A stretch of 64,000 bases of DNA from Phytoseiulus persimilis (GCA_037576195.1 CM075101.1:42842001-42906000), one strand, 5' to 3'; numbered from the stretch's first letter, positions 20,112 through 30,518 are shown. A program made the numbers and translations. Notes: generated by a model from the letters alone, not told the origin.

Positions 20112-23099
20112 CTATTGTGTGGCGGTGGTCGTGTGTGTCCTTTCTAACCACTCTTTCTCATAGCTATGTTTGGTTTTCAATGTGTCTGTGATGTATGTGG
20201 CAATGAGATTCCATGTGTATTGGCTTGTTAGCATGTGGTTTATGATGTTTTCGGGGGTGAAGGGTTGATTTAGTGTGTTTGTTAGTGTCGAACGGGATTG
20301 TGCAAATTTGTTGCAGTGGAAGAAGGTGTGTTCCGGTGTATCATCTTCCGCTGTGTTGCAGTGCACGCATGTGGGGCTGAATTTTATGTTCATTTTGAAG
20401 AGGTAGCTGTGGAATTGTCCGTGTCCCGAGATCGCTTGGGTTATCCAGTATGTTAATTTGCCGTGTTTCCTATTTATCCAGGGTTCGATTTGTGGGATGA
20501 GTCTGCGTGTCCATGCCCCTTCGTTAAGGTTTTGTGTTGACCACTGGCTTTGCCATGTGTGTATGTACGTGTCCTCAAAGGTGATATTATCTCGTGTGTT
20601 CTGTGTGTTTTGGTTTTGTTGTCTGACGTGCATTATTGTTCTTATTTTCATGTCCCAGGGTATATCCCGGCTGATTACCAAGAGAGCGTCCGTTGAGATG
20701 GTTCTGTAGCCTCTGCATATTCTGATGGCTGTGATTCTTTGTATCGAGAGAAGGAGGTTGGCGAAAGTTTTCTTGTCGAGTATATGGTGCCAGATTGGGA
20801 AGGCGTAGCAGACTATAGACCAGGCTACGGATGCGAGGAGGCATCGTTTCTCCTCCTCCGCGCCGTGGGTTCTCGGCATGATTTTTGCGAGGTTGTTCGA
20901 TATTCTTCTGGCTTTAATTGCTGTTTGTTTGAGGTGATGTGAGAAAGTGAGTTTGCTGTCCAAGTGCAGCCCTAGGTATTTCACTGATTTTTTAATTTCT
21001 ATTTGTTGTCCTTTGATATGTATGTAGATAGGCTCAAGTTTGATTTTTTTGGTGATGACTAGTGCTTCCGATTTCTGCGGGGCTATTTCGAGCTTGTTTT
21101 GTTCCATCCAGGCGCTTATAGTTTTGAGTGCTGCATTTGTTTTGTTTTGTAGTGTGGATTCCGTCTTAGCTGTTACTATCAGTGCAAGGTCGTCAGCGTA
21201 GCCGACCAAGTTTGCCGCTTCAGGGAGCCGCAGTTCCAGGACCGGGTTGTACATGACGTTCCACAGGGTTGGTCCAAGGACCGAACCCTGCGGAACTCCC
21301 GCGGTCATTTTGTGCTCCCTCCCGTCGCAGCTCACCCTCCTGCCCGACAGATACGACTTAACGGTCCTCTGTAAGTATGTTGAGATATTCATGCTGCTTA
21401 GTGATTTGTGTATGTGGGCCCAGCTTGCGGAATTGAAAGCGTTCTTAACGTCTAGGAGTACTATGATTGCAATGTTTCTGTTGTCTCTAGTTTTTTGTAG
21501 TTCTGTGATGGGATGTTCTAGGGTCTTTTGTATTGCCATGATGGTGGAGCTTTTTTTGCGGAAGCCGAATTGCCTCGGTGATAGGAGGTTGTTCGATTCT
21601 AGTTCCTTTTGTAGTCGGTTGTTGATTATCTTCTCGAATGTTTTTGAGATTGTGTTTAGTAGACAAATAGGGCGATAGGATGAGGGATTTTCTTTGGGTT
21701 TACCTGGCTTGTGTATGAGTATGACATTGGCAGTTTTCCAGTTTTTTGGGAAGGTTCCATTGGATAGTAGGTCGTTGAAGTATTTTGTGAAGATATCTGT
21801 GTGTGATTTGATGGCTGACTTGATAATGTAGGGCGGGACTCCGTCTGGGCCTGGGGCTTTGTTGCTTGCCATGTTTTCTAAGGTTTCGAGTAGTTCTTCT
21901 TTCGTGATTCGCGGGTGGTGTGAAGTTATTGTCTGGTGTGTCATTGTGTGTTGCGTGGTGTCATGTGTGGGGAATAAGGTTCTGATGGCTGCTAGTTTCA
22001 CTTTTGGTGGTATTTGGGTTCGGGGAGTGTTTAGTCTGTCCATGACTAGTTTGTATCCGGTACCCCATGGATTATGTTCAACTGCGTTACAGAGCTCCCT
22101 CCAGGCTCTGATTTTCGCTTCCATTATTTTGGTGTTCAGTTCCTTCCTGGCTATTTCGTAGTCGAGTTTTTCTGTGGTTCTGTTTTGGTGTGGTGCCCGT
22201 GTGTATTTCCTCCTAGCCGCTGTGGTTGCCCTCCTGGCTGCCGCCGTTTCTTCGTTCCACCAGTATAGGTCGCCGTGGTTTCCTGGATGCTGTAAGACTT
22301 TCGATTGTTTGGTTGCTTTTGTTATGGTTTCGCACATTTGTGTGAGGGTTTTTGGTTTATTTTCTTCGACGAGGTCTGCTAGTTTCGATTCGAAGAGCTT
22401 TGGATCGTATGTGGGCTTAGTTTTACACGTGGAGTTGTGTTTTGTGCATCCAAGATCAACTTCGAAGGTGATGTAGTTGTGGTCACTGAGCGTTTCTAGG
22501 TTTGTAAGCACATTCCATTTTGTTATTCTGTTAGTTGCGGCTTTGTTCGTGATTGTGAGATCTATGTGGCTGGCGGAGTTTCCCCTCTGCCAAGTTGGTT
22601 TGTTTCCTTGGTTCATTATGGTCAGTTCGTTTGTGGCAAGCCACTCCTCGAGCACTTTCCCCCTTGCATCCGTGTCTCTGCTGCCCCACAGGATTGAGGC
22701 CGAGTTGAAGTCACCGGTGATAACTATGGGTGTTTTTTCGTCGTGGGAGTGAATGCTGTTTTGAATCTGTGTGAGCGTGTCGCAGAATTCTGGTTTGGTG
22801 ATGTTTGGTGATAGGTAGCAGCTATATAATACGATGTTATCTGTTTTGGCCCACACAAAATTTGCGGCGGAGCCCGACTCGAAAGGGGATGTTCCAGTGT
22901 TATATATCATGGCGGCCGTGTTGTTGCCACTGACTAGGAGGTTTCTGGAGGATCTGATGTTTTGTTCCGTTGCTGCTATGATTGTTGCTTTGAGATCCAT
23001 TGCTGTTTTCCGCGCTAGTGCCTGTGCTTGCGCACTGCGGTGGAGATTTATTTGTAGGATTTTTATGCTGTTGTTTTTGGTGAGATTTAGCTGATTCAT
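20112..23099 (-). CDS. R1-like LINE ORF2: APE endonuclease, RT, CCHC
   Basis: About 995 aa if started at the ATG at 23099, which overlaps the ORF1 stop as ATGA. The APE endonuclease has ILQINLHRSAQAQALA, VITGDFNSASILWG and ETLSDHNYI. The RT has MASNKAPGPDGVPPYIIK, SYRPICLLNTISKTFEKII, QFGFRKKSSTIMAI, GVPQGSVLGPTLWN and the catalytic NLVGYADDLALIV (~residue 634). The C-terminus has GHGQFHSYLFKM and a CCHC knuckle (CVHCNTAEDDTPEHTFFHC). Motif wording fits the R1/LOA/Jockey group, R1 best. The ORF is uninterrupted, so the enzyme may be functional. Role: nicks the target and copies the element RNA by target-primed reverse transcription. Confidence 0.92.
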   Translation of the reverse strand: MNQLNLTKNNSIKILQINLHRSAQAQALARKTAMDLKATIIAATEQNIRSSRNLLVSGNNTAAMIYNTGTSPFESGSAANFVWAKTDNIVLYSCYLSPNITKPEFCDTLTQIQNSIHSHDEKTPIVITGDFNSASILWGSRDTDARGKVLEEWLATNELTIMNQGNKPTWQRGNSASHIDLTITNKAATNRITKWNVLTNLETLSDHNYITFEVDLGCTKHNSTCKTKPTYDPKLFESKLADLVEENKPKTLTQMCETITKATKQSKVLQHPGNHGDLYWWNEETAAARRATTAARRKYTRAPHQNRTTEKLDYEIARKELNTKIMEAKIRAWRELCNAVEHNPWGTGYKLVMDRLNTPRTQIPPKVKLAAIRTLFPTHDTTQHTMTHQTITSHHPRITKEELLETLENMASNKAPGPDGVPPYIIKSAIKSHTDIFTKYFNDLLSNGTFPKNWKTANVILIHKPGKPKENPSSYRPICLLNTISKTFEKIINNRLQKELESNNLLSPRQFGFRKKSSTIMAIQKTLEHPITELQKTRDNRNIAIIVLLDVKNAFNSASWAHIHKSLSSMNISTYLQRTVKSYLSGRRVSCDGREHKMTAGVPQGSVLGPTLWNVMYNPVLELRLPEAANLVGYADDLALIVTAKTESTLQNKTNAALKTISAWMEQNKLEIAPQKSEALVITKKIKLEPIYIHIKGQQIEIKKSVKYLGLHLDSKLTFSHHLKQTAIKARRISNNLAKIMPRTHGAEEEKRCLLASVAWSIVCYAFPIWHHILDKKTFANLLLSIQRITAIRICRGYRTISTDALLVISRDIPWDMKIRTIMHVRQQNQNTQNTRDNITFEDTYIHTWQSQWSTQNLNEGAWTRRLIPQIEPWINRKHGKLTYWITQAISGHGQFHSYLFKMNIKFSPTCVHCNTAEDDTPEHTFFHCNKFAQSRSTLTNTLNQPFTPENIINHMLTSQYTWNLIATYITDTLKTKHSYEKEWLERTHTTTATQ

Positions 23100-24859
23100 T
23101 TTGGAGCTGTGGTGTTTTGGTTCCTGTCGTTGTGTTCTCTGGGTTTCTTCTCGTGGTTTCTGGTGATCTTTTCGGCTATTAGTTTCCTGTAGGTTGGGCA
23201 TTCTCGCGAGTTGATAGCGTGTCCGGATGTGTTACAGTTTTTGCTAGTGGGTGTGTTTCTACATTCTTTCGGGGAGTGTCCAGTGTTATCGCATCTGAAG
23301 CATCTGGTTGTTGTCGAAGGGGGTTCTCTGCAGTATTTTCCAACGTGGCCGAGCCCCAGGCAGTTGTGGCAGACAGGGATTGAGATTTTTTCGGTTATTC
23401 GACAGGAATTTAGGCCTATACGGATGTTGTTTTGTTTGATCATGGTGTCGGCAATGTGTTTAGGGAGAAGTACTCTCACCGTGTAACAGCCATTTCTGCT
23501 TTTATTTTGTTCAAAGATTTTGATTTCGTCCTCGGGGGAGCAGAAAAGTTGTCTGAGCGTGGATTCTATTTCCCCGTTTTCCGTTGCGCCGTCTAGGTCA
23601 TGGAGTGTGATGAGTGTCTTCGTTGGTTTCTCCATATCGACTTCTGTACTTATTTTTTCTTTGATTATGTTCGTGATTTGCTCTGTGGCGTCAGCTGTGT
23701 TCTCGTTTATGCGTATTCTGACGTTTCCGTCCCTTGTTTCCTGTATCTTGTGTATGTTTTCGCCCAGGTTGTTCGGTCCTATGGCCTGTTTGATCTCCTT
23801 CAGTGTGTCCGCGTACGTTTTACCTTTTTGTTTTTGTATGATGATCGTGTTTCTGTTCTTTGAGACGCCCCGTTTGCTTGCTCCTCTGCCCTTTGCACAC
23901 AGCTCGGCCGTCAGGCTTCTGCCTGCGAGACAGGACTCTGCTATTTTTAAGCAGTCTGTGACGTCGATGTTGTTTGGCAGGTGTATGGTCAGTGTTTGTT
24001 GGTTTATTTCTTCGAGGGAATTGATTATTGTTTTTAGTGTGGTTATGATGGAGAGTTCGTCTGGGTTGCATTTGGCGACTATGAGTTTTCTCGGTGTGCT
24101 TGCATCCGCGTTTGGTTCTTCCTCCTCTGTCTCGAGTTCTGAGTTCAGGGTGAGGGTCGCCCGCTTACCTACGCCAAGTCTCTTTATGGCCTTCCCTAGT
24201 AGTGGGTACTGTGCGCTGAGCCTGGTGAGGGTGGATGCGTCTTTGCTATTGTTCTCTGCGAAGAGTGCTATTCTAATTGGGGCCTCCGTGAGGATGCTTT
24301 TAGATGTAGTTTTTGTGTTACTGAATGCATTTAGTGGCCACCTGAAGGAGAGGAGGTCCCGGACGTCCTGGGCGTTTTTTATCTGTTGTATTCTCTCTTT
24401 AAGTTCGTCTAGTGTCATGTCCCCTGTGTTTTTCAGCTGTTGTGTGAGTTCGTTGTTTCTCTTTGTTAATTTCTCAATACTGTTGTTTAGGAGTTCCCTT
24501 TCTTTGATCAGAGCGGTGTTTTCTTTGTGGTTCTTTGCCAGGAGCTCGGCCGCGTAGCTGAGTTGTCTATCAGTCCTCTTGGACGTCTCCCTGACCTCGT
24601 TCTTGATGCGTTCGGTTAGTTTCTTGATTTCGACTTTGGTGTTTATGTATGTCTTGTGTGCCATCTCATGAAGGTCGTCGACTAGCCGTGTCAGATTCCC
24701 GAGAGGTTGCTTGTCTTCTCCTTCTGATTCAGCTGATTGTGTGATAGTGGAATCTGTATCTGTAGTTTGGGAATCGTTTCGGTTTTGTTTGGCTAGATTT
24801 TGTTCTTTTTCTGTGAATTTCGCGGTCGTTTTTTTTGTTTTCTTTTGGGTGTGATCCAT
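23096..24859 (-). CDS. R1-like LINE ORF1, gag-like protein with CCHC knuckles
   Basis: The 587-codon ORF starts at MDHTQKKTKK. It has a predicted coiled-coil half (KLTERIKNEVRETSKRTDRQ, NNSIEKLTKRNNELTQQL), a mid region with a RADSLTAELCAKG-like segment, and C-terminal zinc knuckles (CHNCLGLGHVGKYC, CFRCDNTGHSPKEC and a third, degenerate one). It binds element RNA in this family. The stop TGA at 23098-23096 overlaps the ORF2 ATG. A 90-codon ORF in another frame (25065-24793, MESEDNPFARKPK) overlaps it at a run of eight A. The native start is therefore probably at 25065, with a one-base slip in that run. Confidence 0.88.
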   Translation of the reverse strand: MDHTQKKTKKTTAKFTEKEQNLAKQNRNDSQTTDTDSTITQSAESEGEDKQPLGNLTRLVDDLHEMAHKTYINTKVEIKKLTERIKNEVRETSKRTDRQLSYAAELLAKNHKENTALIKERELLNNSIEKLTKRNNELTQQLKNTGDMTLDELKERIQQIKNAQDVRDLLSFRWPLNAFSNTKTTSKSILTEAPIRIALFAENNSKDASTLTRLSAQYPLLGKAIKRLGVGKRATLTLNSELETEEEEPNADASTPRKLIVAKCNPDELSIITTLKTIINSLEEINQQTLTIHLPNNIDVTDCLKIAESCLAGRSLTAELCAKGRGASKRGVSKNRNTIIIQKQKGKTYADTLKEIKQAIGPNNLGENIHKIQETRDGNVRIRINENTADATEQITNIIKEKISTEVDMEKPTKTLITLHDLDGATENGEIESTLRQLFCSPEDEIKIFEQNKSRNGCYTVRVLLPKHIADTMIKQNNIRIGLNSCRITEKISIPVCHNCLGLGHVGKYCREPPSTTTRCFRCDNTGHSPKECRNTPTSKNCNTSGHAINSRECPTYRKLIAEKITRNHEKKPREHNDRNQNTTAPK

Positions 24860-25689
24860 TTCGCTGATCGTTCATCTACTGTTTCCATCTCTCTATCTGT
24901 GTCCTCGGGTTCTGTTTCAGTGTGTTGGTCTTTTGGTGAGCTGTGTGTTGCGTTCGTTGAGGGTTCGTTAGTGTCTGGTGGGTTTTGGTTTCCTGTTGCT
25001 TCAGCACTTTCAGGGCTATGTATCAGTTTGGGTTTACGGGCGAATGGGTTATCCTCGCTTTCCATTACGGTTTCGTTCGATTCGGATTTCCTTGAGTTCG
25101 GGTTGTTCGGAGTTGCGTCCTAGAGTTAAGTGTTGCCTATTTTCTGCCTATGTTGGAGACTACCGCGGTCCGGCTCAGGTGCCAGTCGGGTTGAGGTTGA
25201 GATCCACCGCCGTTCGGGCTCCGCCGCGGTCAGTGTATACCGTGGTGGGGTTTGGCCGCTGTGGTTGGAATATACCGGTGGCCTGCGGGGCCACGTGGCG
25301 TGTATTGCGGTTTGAGATTCCTAGTTTGGGTGTGGTTTTGTTTGAAGCTTTGGTGTTGCGTTGGACCACTAGCTTCTTTCGTGTGCAATTGGCTCGTTTG
25401 TATTGCGCCTGGGCCCTCCCGAGAGGCGTGAGGGTCCCAGGTGATCTAGGCCTACACCCGGTGCGTGTTACGCCTAACGTCTTAGTTTTGTCGTATGGAC
25501 TGTGTTTCCCTGGCGTTTCTCTGTGGTTTGTGTGTTGTATTGGTGATCGGGGGGCTGACCTTCGTTCTGGAACTTGGGAGAGGCGCTCCGGAGCACTTTC
25601 GGTTGTTGTTTTTTTTATCTTTCTTGCGGAGCAGGGCGGAAACACGTGTGTGCCGCTCGGCGTCACGAGAGTCGATACCCCTCTAAAGC

Positions 25690-25918
25690 TGGAAAGTAAT
25701 GGCCAGATTGGTCTCGGAATCACCCCTCCAGAGTTGGAAAGTAATGGCCAGATTGGCACCGGAAGCACCCCTCCAGAGTTGGAAACTAATGGCCAGATTG
25801 GTCTCGTATTCACCCCTCCAGAGTTGGAAACGAATGGCCAGATTGATCTCGGAATCACCCCTCCAGAGTTGGGGAAGTAATTGCCTTATTGGTCTCGGAA
25901 TCACCCCTCCAGATATTT
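25690..25918 (+). repeat. 45-bp minisatellite array, about 5 units (right part)
   Basis: Continuation of the 19.4-kb array after the LINE. The last unit ends CCCCTCCAGATATTTTTT, the same end as the 55.0-kb array, and passes into a tail shared with that locus. Confidence 0.95.
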
Positions 25919-26040
25919 TTTATGATCGATGTATAGGAGAGGGGGTGGGGAAGGATATCCGATGACGATGGGATGAGGCCTAAGAGTATGGCTGGCGTCA
26001 TAACGGGGCGGTGCACCTTATCGTCAAAATTTGGGTAGTG
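25919..26040 (+). repeat. Unique tail shared with the 55-56 kb array
   Basis: The segment with GATGTATAGGAGAGGGGGTG, GATGACGATGGGATGAGGCC and GCGGTGCACCTTATCGTC recurs almost unchanged after the second array (55660-55684 and 56017-56110). Array and tail therefore belong to one dispersed unit. Here the tail is intact and gives the empty site for the solo LTR found in the other copy. Confidence 0.85.
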
Positions 26041-26296
26041 TTCCGCTAGGCTCCCAACATGCTGCCGCCAGGCGAGGGAAGCCGCCGGCACACAGAGCGG
26101 AGTGTCTATCGCGATGGGCCGGCAGCGGCTGCAGCGGTTGGCAGCGCGAGCTTTCAAATATTTTCTCATTTACTAGTTTATCGGAGAGTTCAGGGAAGGG
26201 AAAATAAAGATTTTGAACGGATTTCAATTCACTTCTTCCTCTTCGGATGAATTCTGTGCTGAGTTCACCGCTGTGCTTGATTAAAAATGGCATTGG

Positions 26297-26470
26297 GTCG
26301 GGTTGGGTTAGGTTCCTGGCGAGCGAGCGAAGCGATGCGAGCTGACCGATAGCATGCGGCCCCGAAGCAGTGCGGGGGATTGGATAGGGTTAGGTTTGGT
26401 TCCTGGCGAGCGAGCAAAGCGATGCGAGCAGACTGACAACAAGCGGGCCCCAAGCAGTGCGGGGAGACGC
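26297..26470 (+). repeat. About 75-bp tandem repeat, two units
   Basis: Units contain GGTTAGGTTCCTGGCGAGCG, AAGCGATGCGAGC and AGCAGTGCGGGG. The same unit recurs three times at about 29570-29760 inside a TIR element. The GGTTAGG word resembles arthropod telomere repeat but is not tandem, so I do not call it telomeric. Confidence 0.75.
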
Positions 26471-26657
26471 GTTTATGACCAACCCATACCGACAATCAGC
26501 GTATTGATAGCCATGGAGGCTGAAAAAGGTGCCCGATTCAAACGACATGGCCCTCTCCTTAAACGCTCTCCAATGCGCCGCCATGCTGGCCAGTGCTTGA
26601 AACGCCATTTTGGCGACTTGATCGTGTTGGGAGCCAACCGGAAAAATACCAAAATTC

Positions 26658-28298
26658 CCATAACTCCTCGAAAAATGCACTTTTTTCACCGGATAAAAAA
26701 CGGAGGATGCGCGCAATTTCTCGGGCTGGCTGATGCCGTCGATAAACCAATTACTTTTTCTCGGCAAATCGCTGTAATAACCTCATTTTGGTGAAAAAAC
26801 GCATTTTTTTGGTTTTTCCTCCAAAATGGTCCATCCTTCAAAGCACCCAGGCTCGCACGCGGCTCTAAGGGGTACGTCTGGTATCCCCGCACGTCATCCA
26901 GTTTACAAACTTTGCGCCAAACCATTGTGGTTTTCAAAAATTTCGATATATGCCCCCAAGGGCCCTATTTTCGTCGAAATCGACCAAACGGTCAGTTTGA
27001 CCACGAGTCTAAAATCCGTGGAATCGATTTTATTGAGTCATAACACCAGCATGAGATCGGACGCGAGCCAACAGTTTCAAATTTGCCGCTTCCCACCATT
27101 TTGGGATCCACGCGGCGCAAATATAGGCAATAGCTTCCATGGGAAGTACATCACTCGGCACTCACAAGTTTCCTCACATCATCCAGGATGTCAAGATCAC
27201 TCAAGGGGAGATCCTTCCGGTAACTGTTTACGAGGGGATCCGCATGAACCATCAACCTTTGCATCACATCGCGATTCACGTTCTCACGGACGTCCTTGAA
27301 CGAGAAATTTTCTCGGAAGTTCTTGAAGAGCTTGTTCAATGCTTCCTGAGCTTCTTCACTGAGAGCACCTATGGGTTGGGTGCTATTCTCCACGATTGCC
27401 TGGCCGTGAATCAGTACCTCGTGCACTGTCACAGGCATGTAATACCACGGATAGCGCGTAACGAAAATATTCGCTGTGACGTGGCAGTACTCGCCGAACG
27501 CCGCACCGTTCAACTGGTGGCGAGAGTTGATTGCTTCCAAGATGATGTGGAGCCTATAGACCAACTCTGGGTCTAAGCCGCTTATCATAGCCGTCAAACC
27601 ATGATTTCTGAAGAACTTGCGAGCCGTGTTGCCGTCATTGCTGGTGCCCCCGCCCGGTCGAACAACGGAAACAATCAAACCCAGTTCTTTCCTGAACTCA
27701 TCCTGAATTTCCCGCAAGCGCTTGGTCCGTTGCGCTGCATTCTTTTTTTGGCAACGCCATTTTCTGAAGTCCTGGTTACATGCGATATTGACAAGGCACT
27801 CCATGAGATTCCCATGGAAGCTATTGCCTATATTGGCGCCGCGTGGATCCCAAAATGTGGGGAAGCGGCAAATTTGAAACTGTTGGCTCGAGTCCGATCT
27901 CATGCTGGTGTTATGACTCAATAAAATCGATTCCACGGACTTTAGACTCGAGGTCAAACTGACCGTTTGGTCGATTTCGACGAAAGTAGGGCACTTGGGG
28001 GCATATATCGAAATTTTTGAAAACCACAATGGTTTGGCGCAAACTTTGTAAACTGTTTGACGTGCGGGGATACCAGACGCACCCCTCAGAGCCGCGTGCG
28101 AGCCTGAGTGCTTTGAAGGGTGGACCATTTTGGAGGAAAAACTGAAAAAAAAGCGTTTTTCCACCAAAATGAGGTTATAACAGCGATTTGCCGAGGAAAA
28201 GTAATTGGTTTATCGACGGCATCAGCTAGCCCGAGAGATTGCGCGCATCCTCCGTTTTATATCCGATGAAAAAAGTGCATTTTCTGAGGAGTTATGGG
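26658..28298. mobile_element. Transib fragment between ~490-bp inverted repeats
   Basis: Left arm 26658-27145 is inverted at 27809-28298. The arms meet a 663-bp centre at CATGGGAA/TTCCCATG. The centre holds the C-terminal part of a Transib transposase. No target duplication or Transib terminus (CACWATGG facing inward at the ends) was recognised, so the origin of the arms is open. A foldback element that captured Transib, and a non-autonomous Transib derivative, are both possible. Confidence 0.75.
27151..27810 (-). pseudogene. Transib (RAG1-like) transposase C-terminal fragment
   Basis: About 220 residues are open. Motifs shared with Transib and RAG1 are VVRPGGGTSNDGNTARKFF, YYMPVTVHEVLIHG and PIGALSEEAQEALNK; the last contains the catalytic Glu (equivalent to RAG1 Glu962 by family knowledge). 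It continues with DVMQRLMVHADPLVNSYR. The two catalytic Asp residues lie upstream and are missing, so it cannot transpose by itself. The ORF stays open into the right inverted arm, giving an apparent 338-codon ORF whose first ~119 codons are arm sequence, not transposase. Confidence 0.85.
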
Positions 28299-28589
28299 CA
28301 TTTTTAAAAATCGGTCTAAACCTCCCTCACGAAGGGCCCGTTGAAAATTTTCCTCATGGGAAAAAAATGCGGAATCGCCCCAGCTTTCCGACCCTTCTCG
28401 CCGATTTTAGATCAATCCAGTCGTTTGGCCGGAATCGTGAATTTCCCATTTTTTTTTCGATTCTGCCCCTTTGGAGAGAGTTTGGAAGTTGGTTATATGC
28501 TCAAAAGTTGCTCCTCTGGACTCAGAACTCGCTCGCGAAAATTCAGGAAAATCGGTCCAGCCGTTCAAAAGTTATGATTTTCCGACAAT

Positions 28590-28830
28590 CCCGACCGCTG
28601 TGCATCGCTGCCAGCAATGTCTCTAAAGGGTCTAGTCCGTCCGAACTTAGCCTCCACATGAATTCCACCAAATGAGTATCCAGCCTGGTGCGTGCAGTAC
28701 CACATCGCATCTTGTTCCTCCACTTAGCACTCCTCCACATGCGCTCGACCGTCTGGGTGTGGACCCCGCCCACAGAGTCCACGAAGTGGTACTTGTGGTT
28801 GACAATCAGATGACTGTACCCGAGTGCTCC
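28590..28830 (-). pseudogene. Merlin (ISXO2-like DDE) transposase fragment
   Basis: About 75 residues match the end of Merlin transposases: VNHKYHFVDSVGGVHTQTVE then RMWRSAKWRNKMRCGT and LDTHLVEFMWR. The Glu in HTQTVE corresponds to the third catalytic residue. Upstream the frame runs into a Gly-rich, GC-rich stretch and then Cys-rich sequence of unknown origin. The two Asp residues are absent. No TIR was found. Confidence 0.75.
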
Positions 28831-30400
28831 TCCGCTCCCCCCCCCCTTCCCCCTCTTGCTACGCGAGTGCTGTGAACTACAGCCTACAGCTCGATTCCCG
28901 CTGCTGCACTCGCAATAGAGGCACCGCATTCCGTCCAGAAACCAGGTCCAGTTCAACGGCACGGAGGAGCGGAGCTGTCCATATCGAGATTTGATGACCC
29001 GCTATCTCGACTTCTCGCTAACACCCTTCCAGCCTGTCGCGGGCTCGATTATCAGCTCTGACTTGACATTCGTGCTCTCTTGATTTCCGAGCACTCCAAA
29101 ATTAATCTCGTGCTCGGTTGCCGTGGTTGCCGCGCAGACCTGCCCAAGCCATCGGCTTCCCTCCGCTGACACGGCGGCGTATCCCTCCAGAACCTACGGG
29201 ATTCCGCTTGGTCCTTCAACCGCCCGCTCAGAGAGCGGAGCAAAACGCATCAATTCCTATCAACGAACGGGCCAATAGACGTAAACCGACCCAGCTCACC
29301 CTTCGTTTCTCTTTCAGTATACGCCCGCCGACTTGAGCCGACTACGAAGTAGCGGCTGCAAGCCACCACACTGACGGCCTGGCGAGTTTCCTTTTGAACA
29401 AAGCGCGGGCTGGTCTCAAGCAAGGGAGCATGGTCAGCGATAGGCAGCGAGCCAGGAGCCGGCGTAATTTATGGGTCTGTGGTATTTTGAGGGCTTTCTA
29501 GCCCGATGGTATCGAATTATCCCGAGCGTGGCGAGGGACACGAACTGCCAGAAGCTTGGTGCAGACTGACAGCAAGCGGCGTCAGAGCACTGCGGGGTGA
29601 TTGGATGAGGTTAGGTTTCTGGCGAGCGAAGCGATGCGAGCAGACTGATAGCAAGCGGCCCAAGGGCACTGCGGAGGGATTGGGTAAGGTTAGGTTTTTG
29701 GCGAGTGAGCGAAGCGATGCGAGCAGACTGACAGCAAGCGGCCTCAGAGGCCGAAACACACCGATACGCAGGGCACCGATCACTGTCATCCCTCACCAAT
29801 GTTTTGACCCTCTCCCCTCCGAGCGTCAACTCGCCAGATTGGCGTGTTTACCTTCGGCTCCTTAAGTCGGCGGGCGTATTCTGAAAAAATTCCCCCCCTT
29901 CGAAGTGTCGGCGAGCCGCCATTTTGAATCGTATCCTATTGCCTATACCCGGTTGGGGGCGTCCACTGATAAGATTCAAGATGGCGCCAGGAAGACGAAT
30001 CTGAGGGATAGGGGAATACGGCGCCTCTACTCGTAAACATAGAGGGTGCTTGAGTGAATATTGCACGCAGTAAATCAGCGTATTCATCTAGAACGCGGAC
30101 ATTGTGTCTCGTACGCAACCCTGTATTTGAACTGGAGTTCCAGGGTACTGCGGAGGCACACACTCGTCTCTTGAGGGGGGCGATGCTGGACTCGATCGCT
30201 TTGTTTTTTTTTTAACAGCAAGATGACTGATTTCATTTATCTCTGAATAGGTCATGGTAACATAACGTGCCTGCAGTGGGCGAGTTCGCCCGTTGTACAG
30301 TCGCACGGATGAATACGTTCGTTCATCAGACATTCAGCCTAACATATAGCATTTGGGGGGGGGAGGATGTCGGTAGATCTCAAGCAATGGTATAGGAACG
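28831..30400. other. No gene; one small TIR element and 75-bp repeats
   Basis: No ORF resembles a known family. The stretch contains the TIR element at 29312-29886 and its internal 75-bp tandem units. The rest shows nothing I can name. Confidence 0.5.
29312..29886. mobile_element. Small non-autonomous TIR element carrying 75-bp tandem units
   Basis: Imperfect 23-24-bp inverted ends: TTTCAGTATACGCCCGCCGA at the left, its complement (CGGCGGGCGTATTCTGAAA) at the right. About 575 bp long. The inside holds three copies of a ~75-bp unit (29570-29760) also found at 26.3 kb. Target duplication and family are not determined. Confidence 0.55.
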
Positions 30401-30518
30401 GGTCTAATAGAGGATTCTCCTCAGTTCCTCCGTGCTCATCTGCGAGTAATAACTTTTCAAGAGCGATTTAAGAAATTTCGCATCACTCGCGTAGCGGTTG
30501 TCAACATAGTTCCTCATC

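Larger units (their letters stand above)
19788..25676 (-). mobile_element. Full-length R1-like LINE inserted in the 45-bp array
   Basis: The element has a 20-nt poly(T) at 19788-19807 (poly(A) tail on the minus strand), ORF2 and ORF1, and a 5' UTR ending near 25676. A 14-bp target duplication ACCCCTCTAAAGCT flanks it (19775-19788 and 25677-25690). It is 5.9 kb and complete. Removing it and one duplication gives an uninterrupted 45-bp repeat. Confidence 0.9.

Noticed and set aside
25175-25858. 227-codon minus-strand ORF with NSGGV repeats
   Set aside because: Its first part is the same minisatellite and the rest is LINE 5' UTR; no independent coding signal.
26826-27299. 157-codon plus-strand ORF in the left Transib arm as a gene
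   Set aside because: It mirrors the peptide of the opposite arm with many replacement differences and reads into antisense Transib. It is best explained as arm sequence.
15362-28298. CRISPR-like array from the regular 45-bp repeats or inverted arms
   Set aside because: Repeats are contiguous without unique spacers, no cas genes are present, and the content is eukaryotic.
26297-29760. Telomeric repeat (TTAGG)n
   Set aside because: GGTTAGG occurs once per ~75-bp unit and never in tandem.
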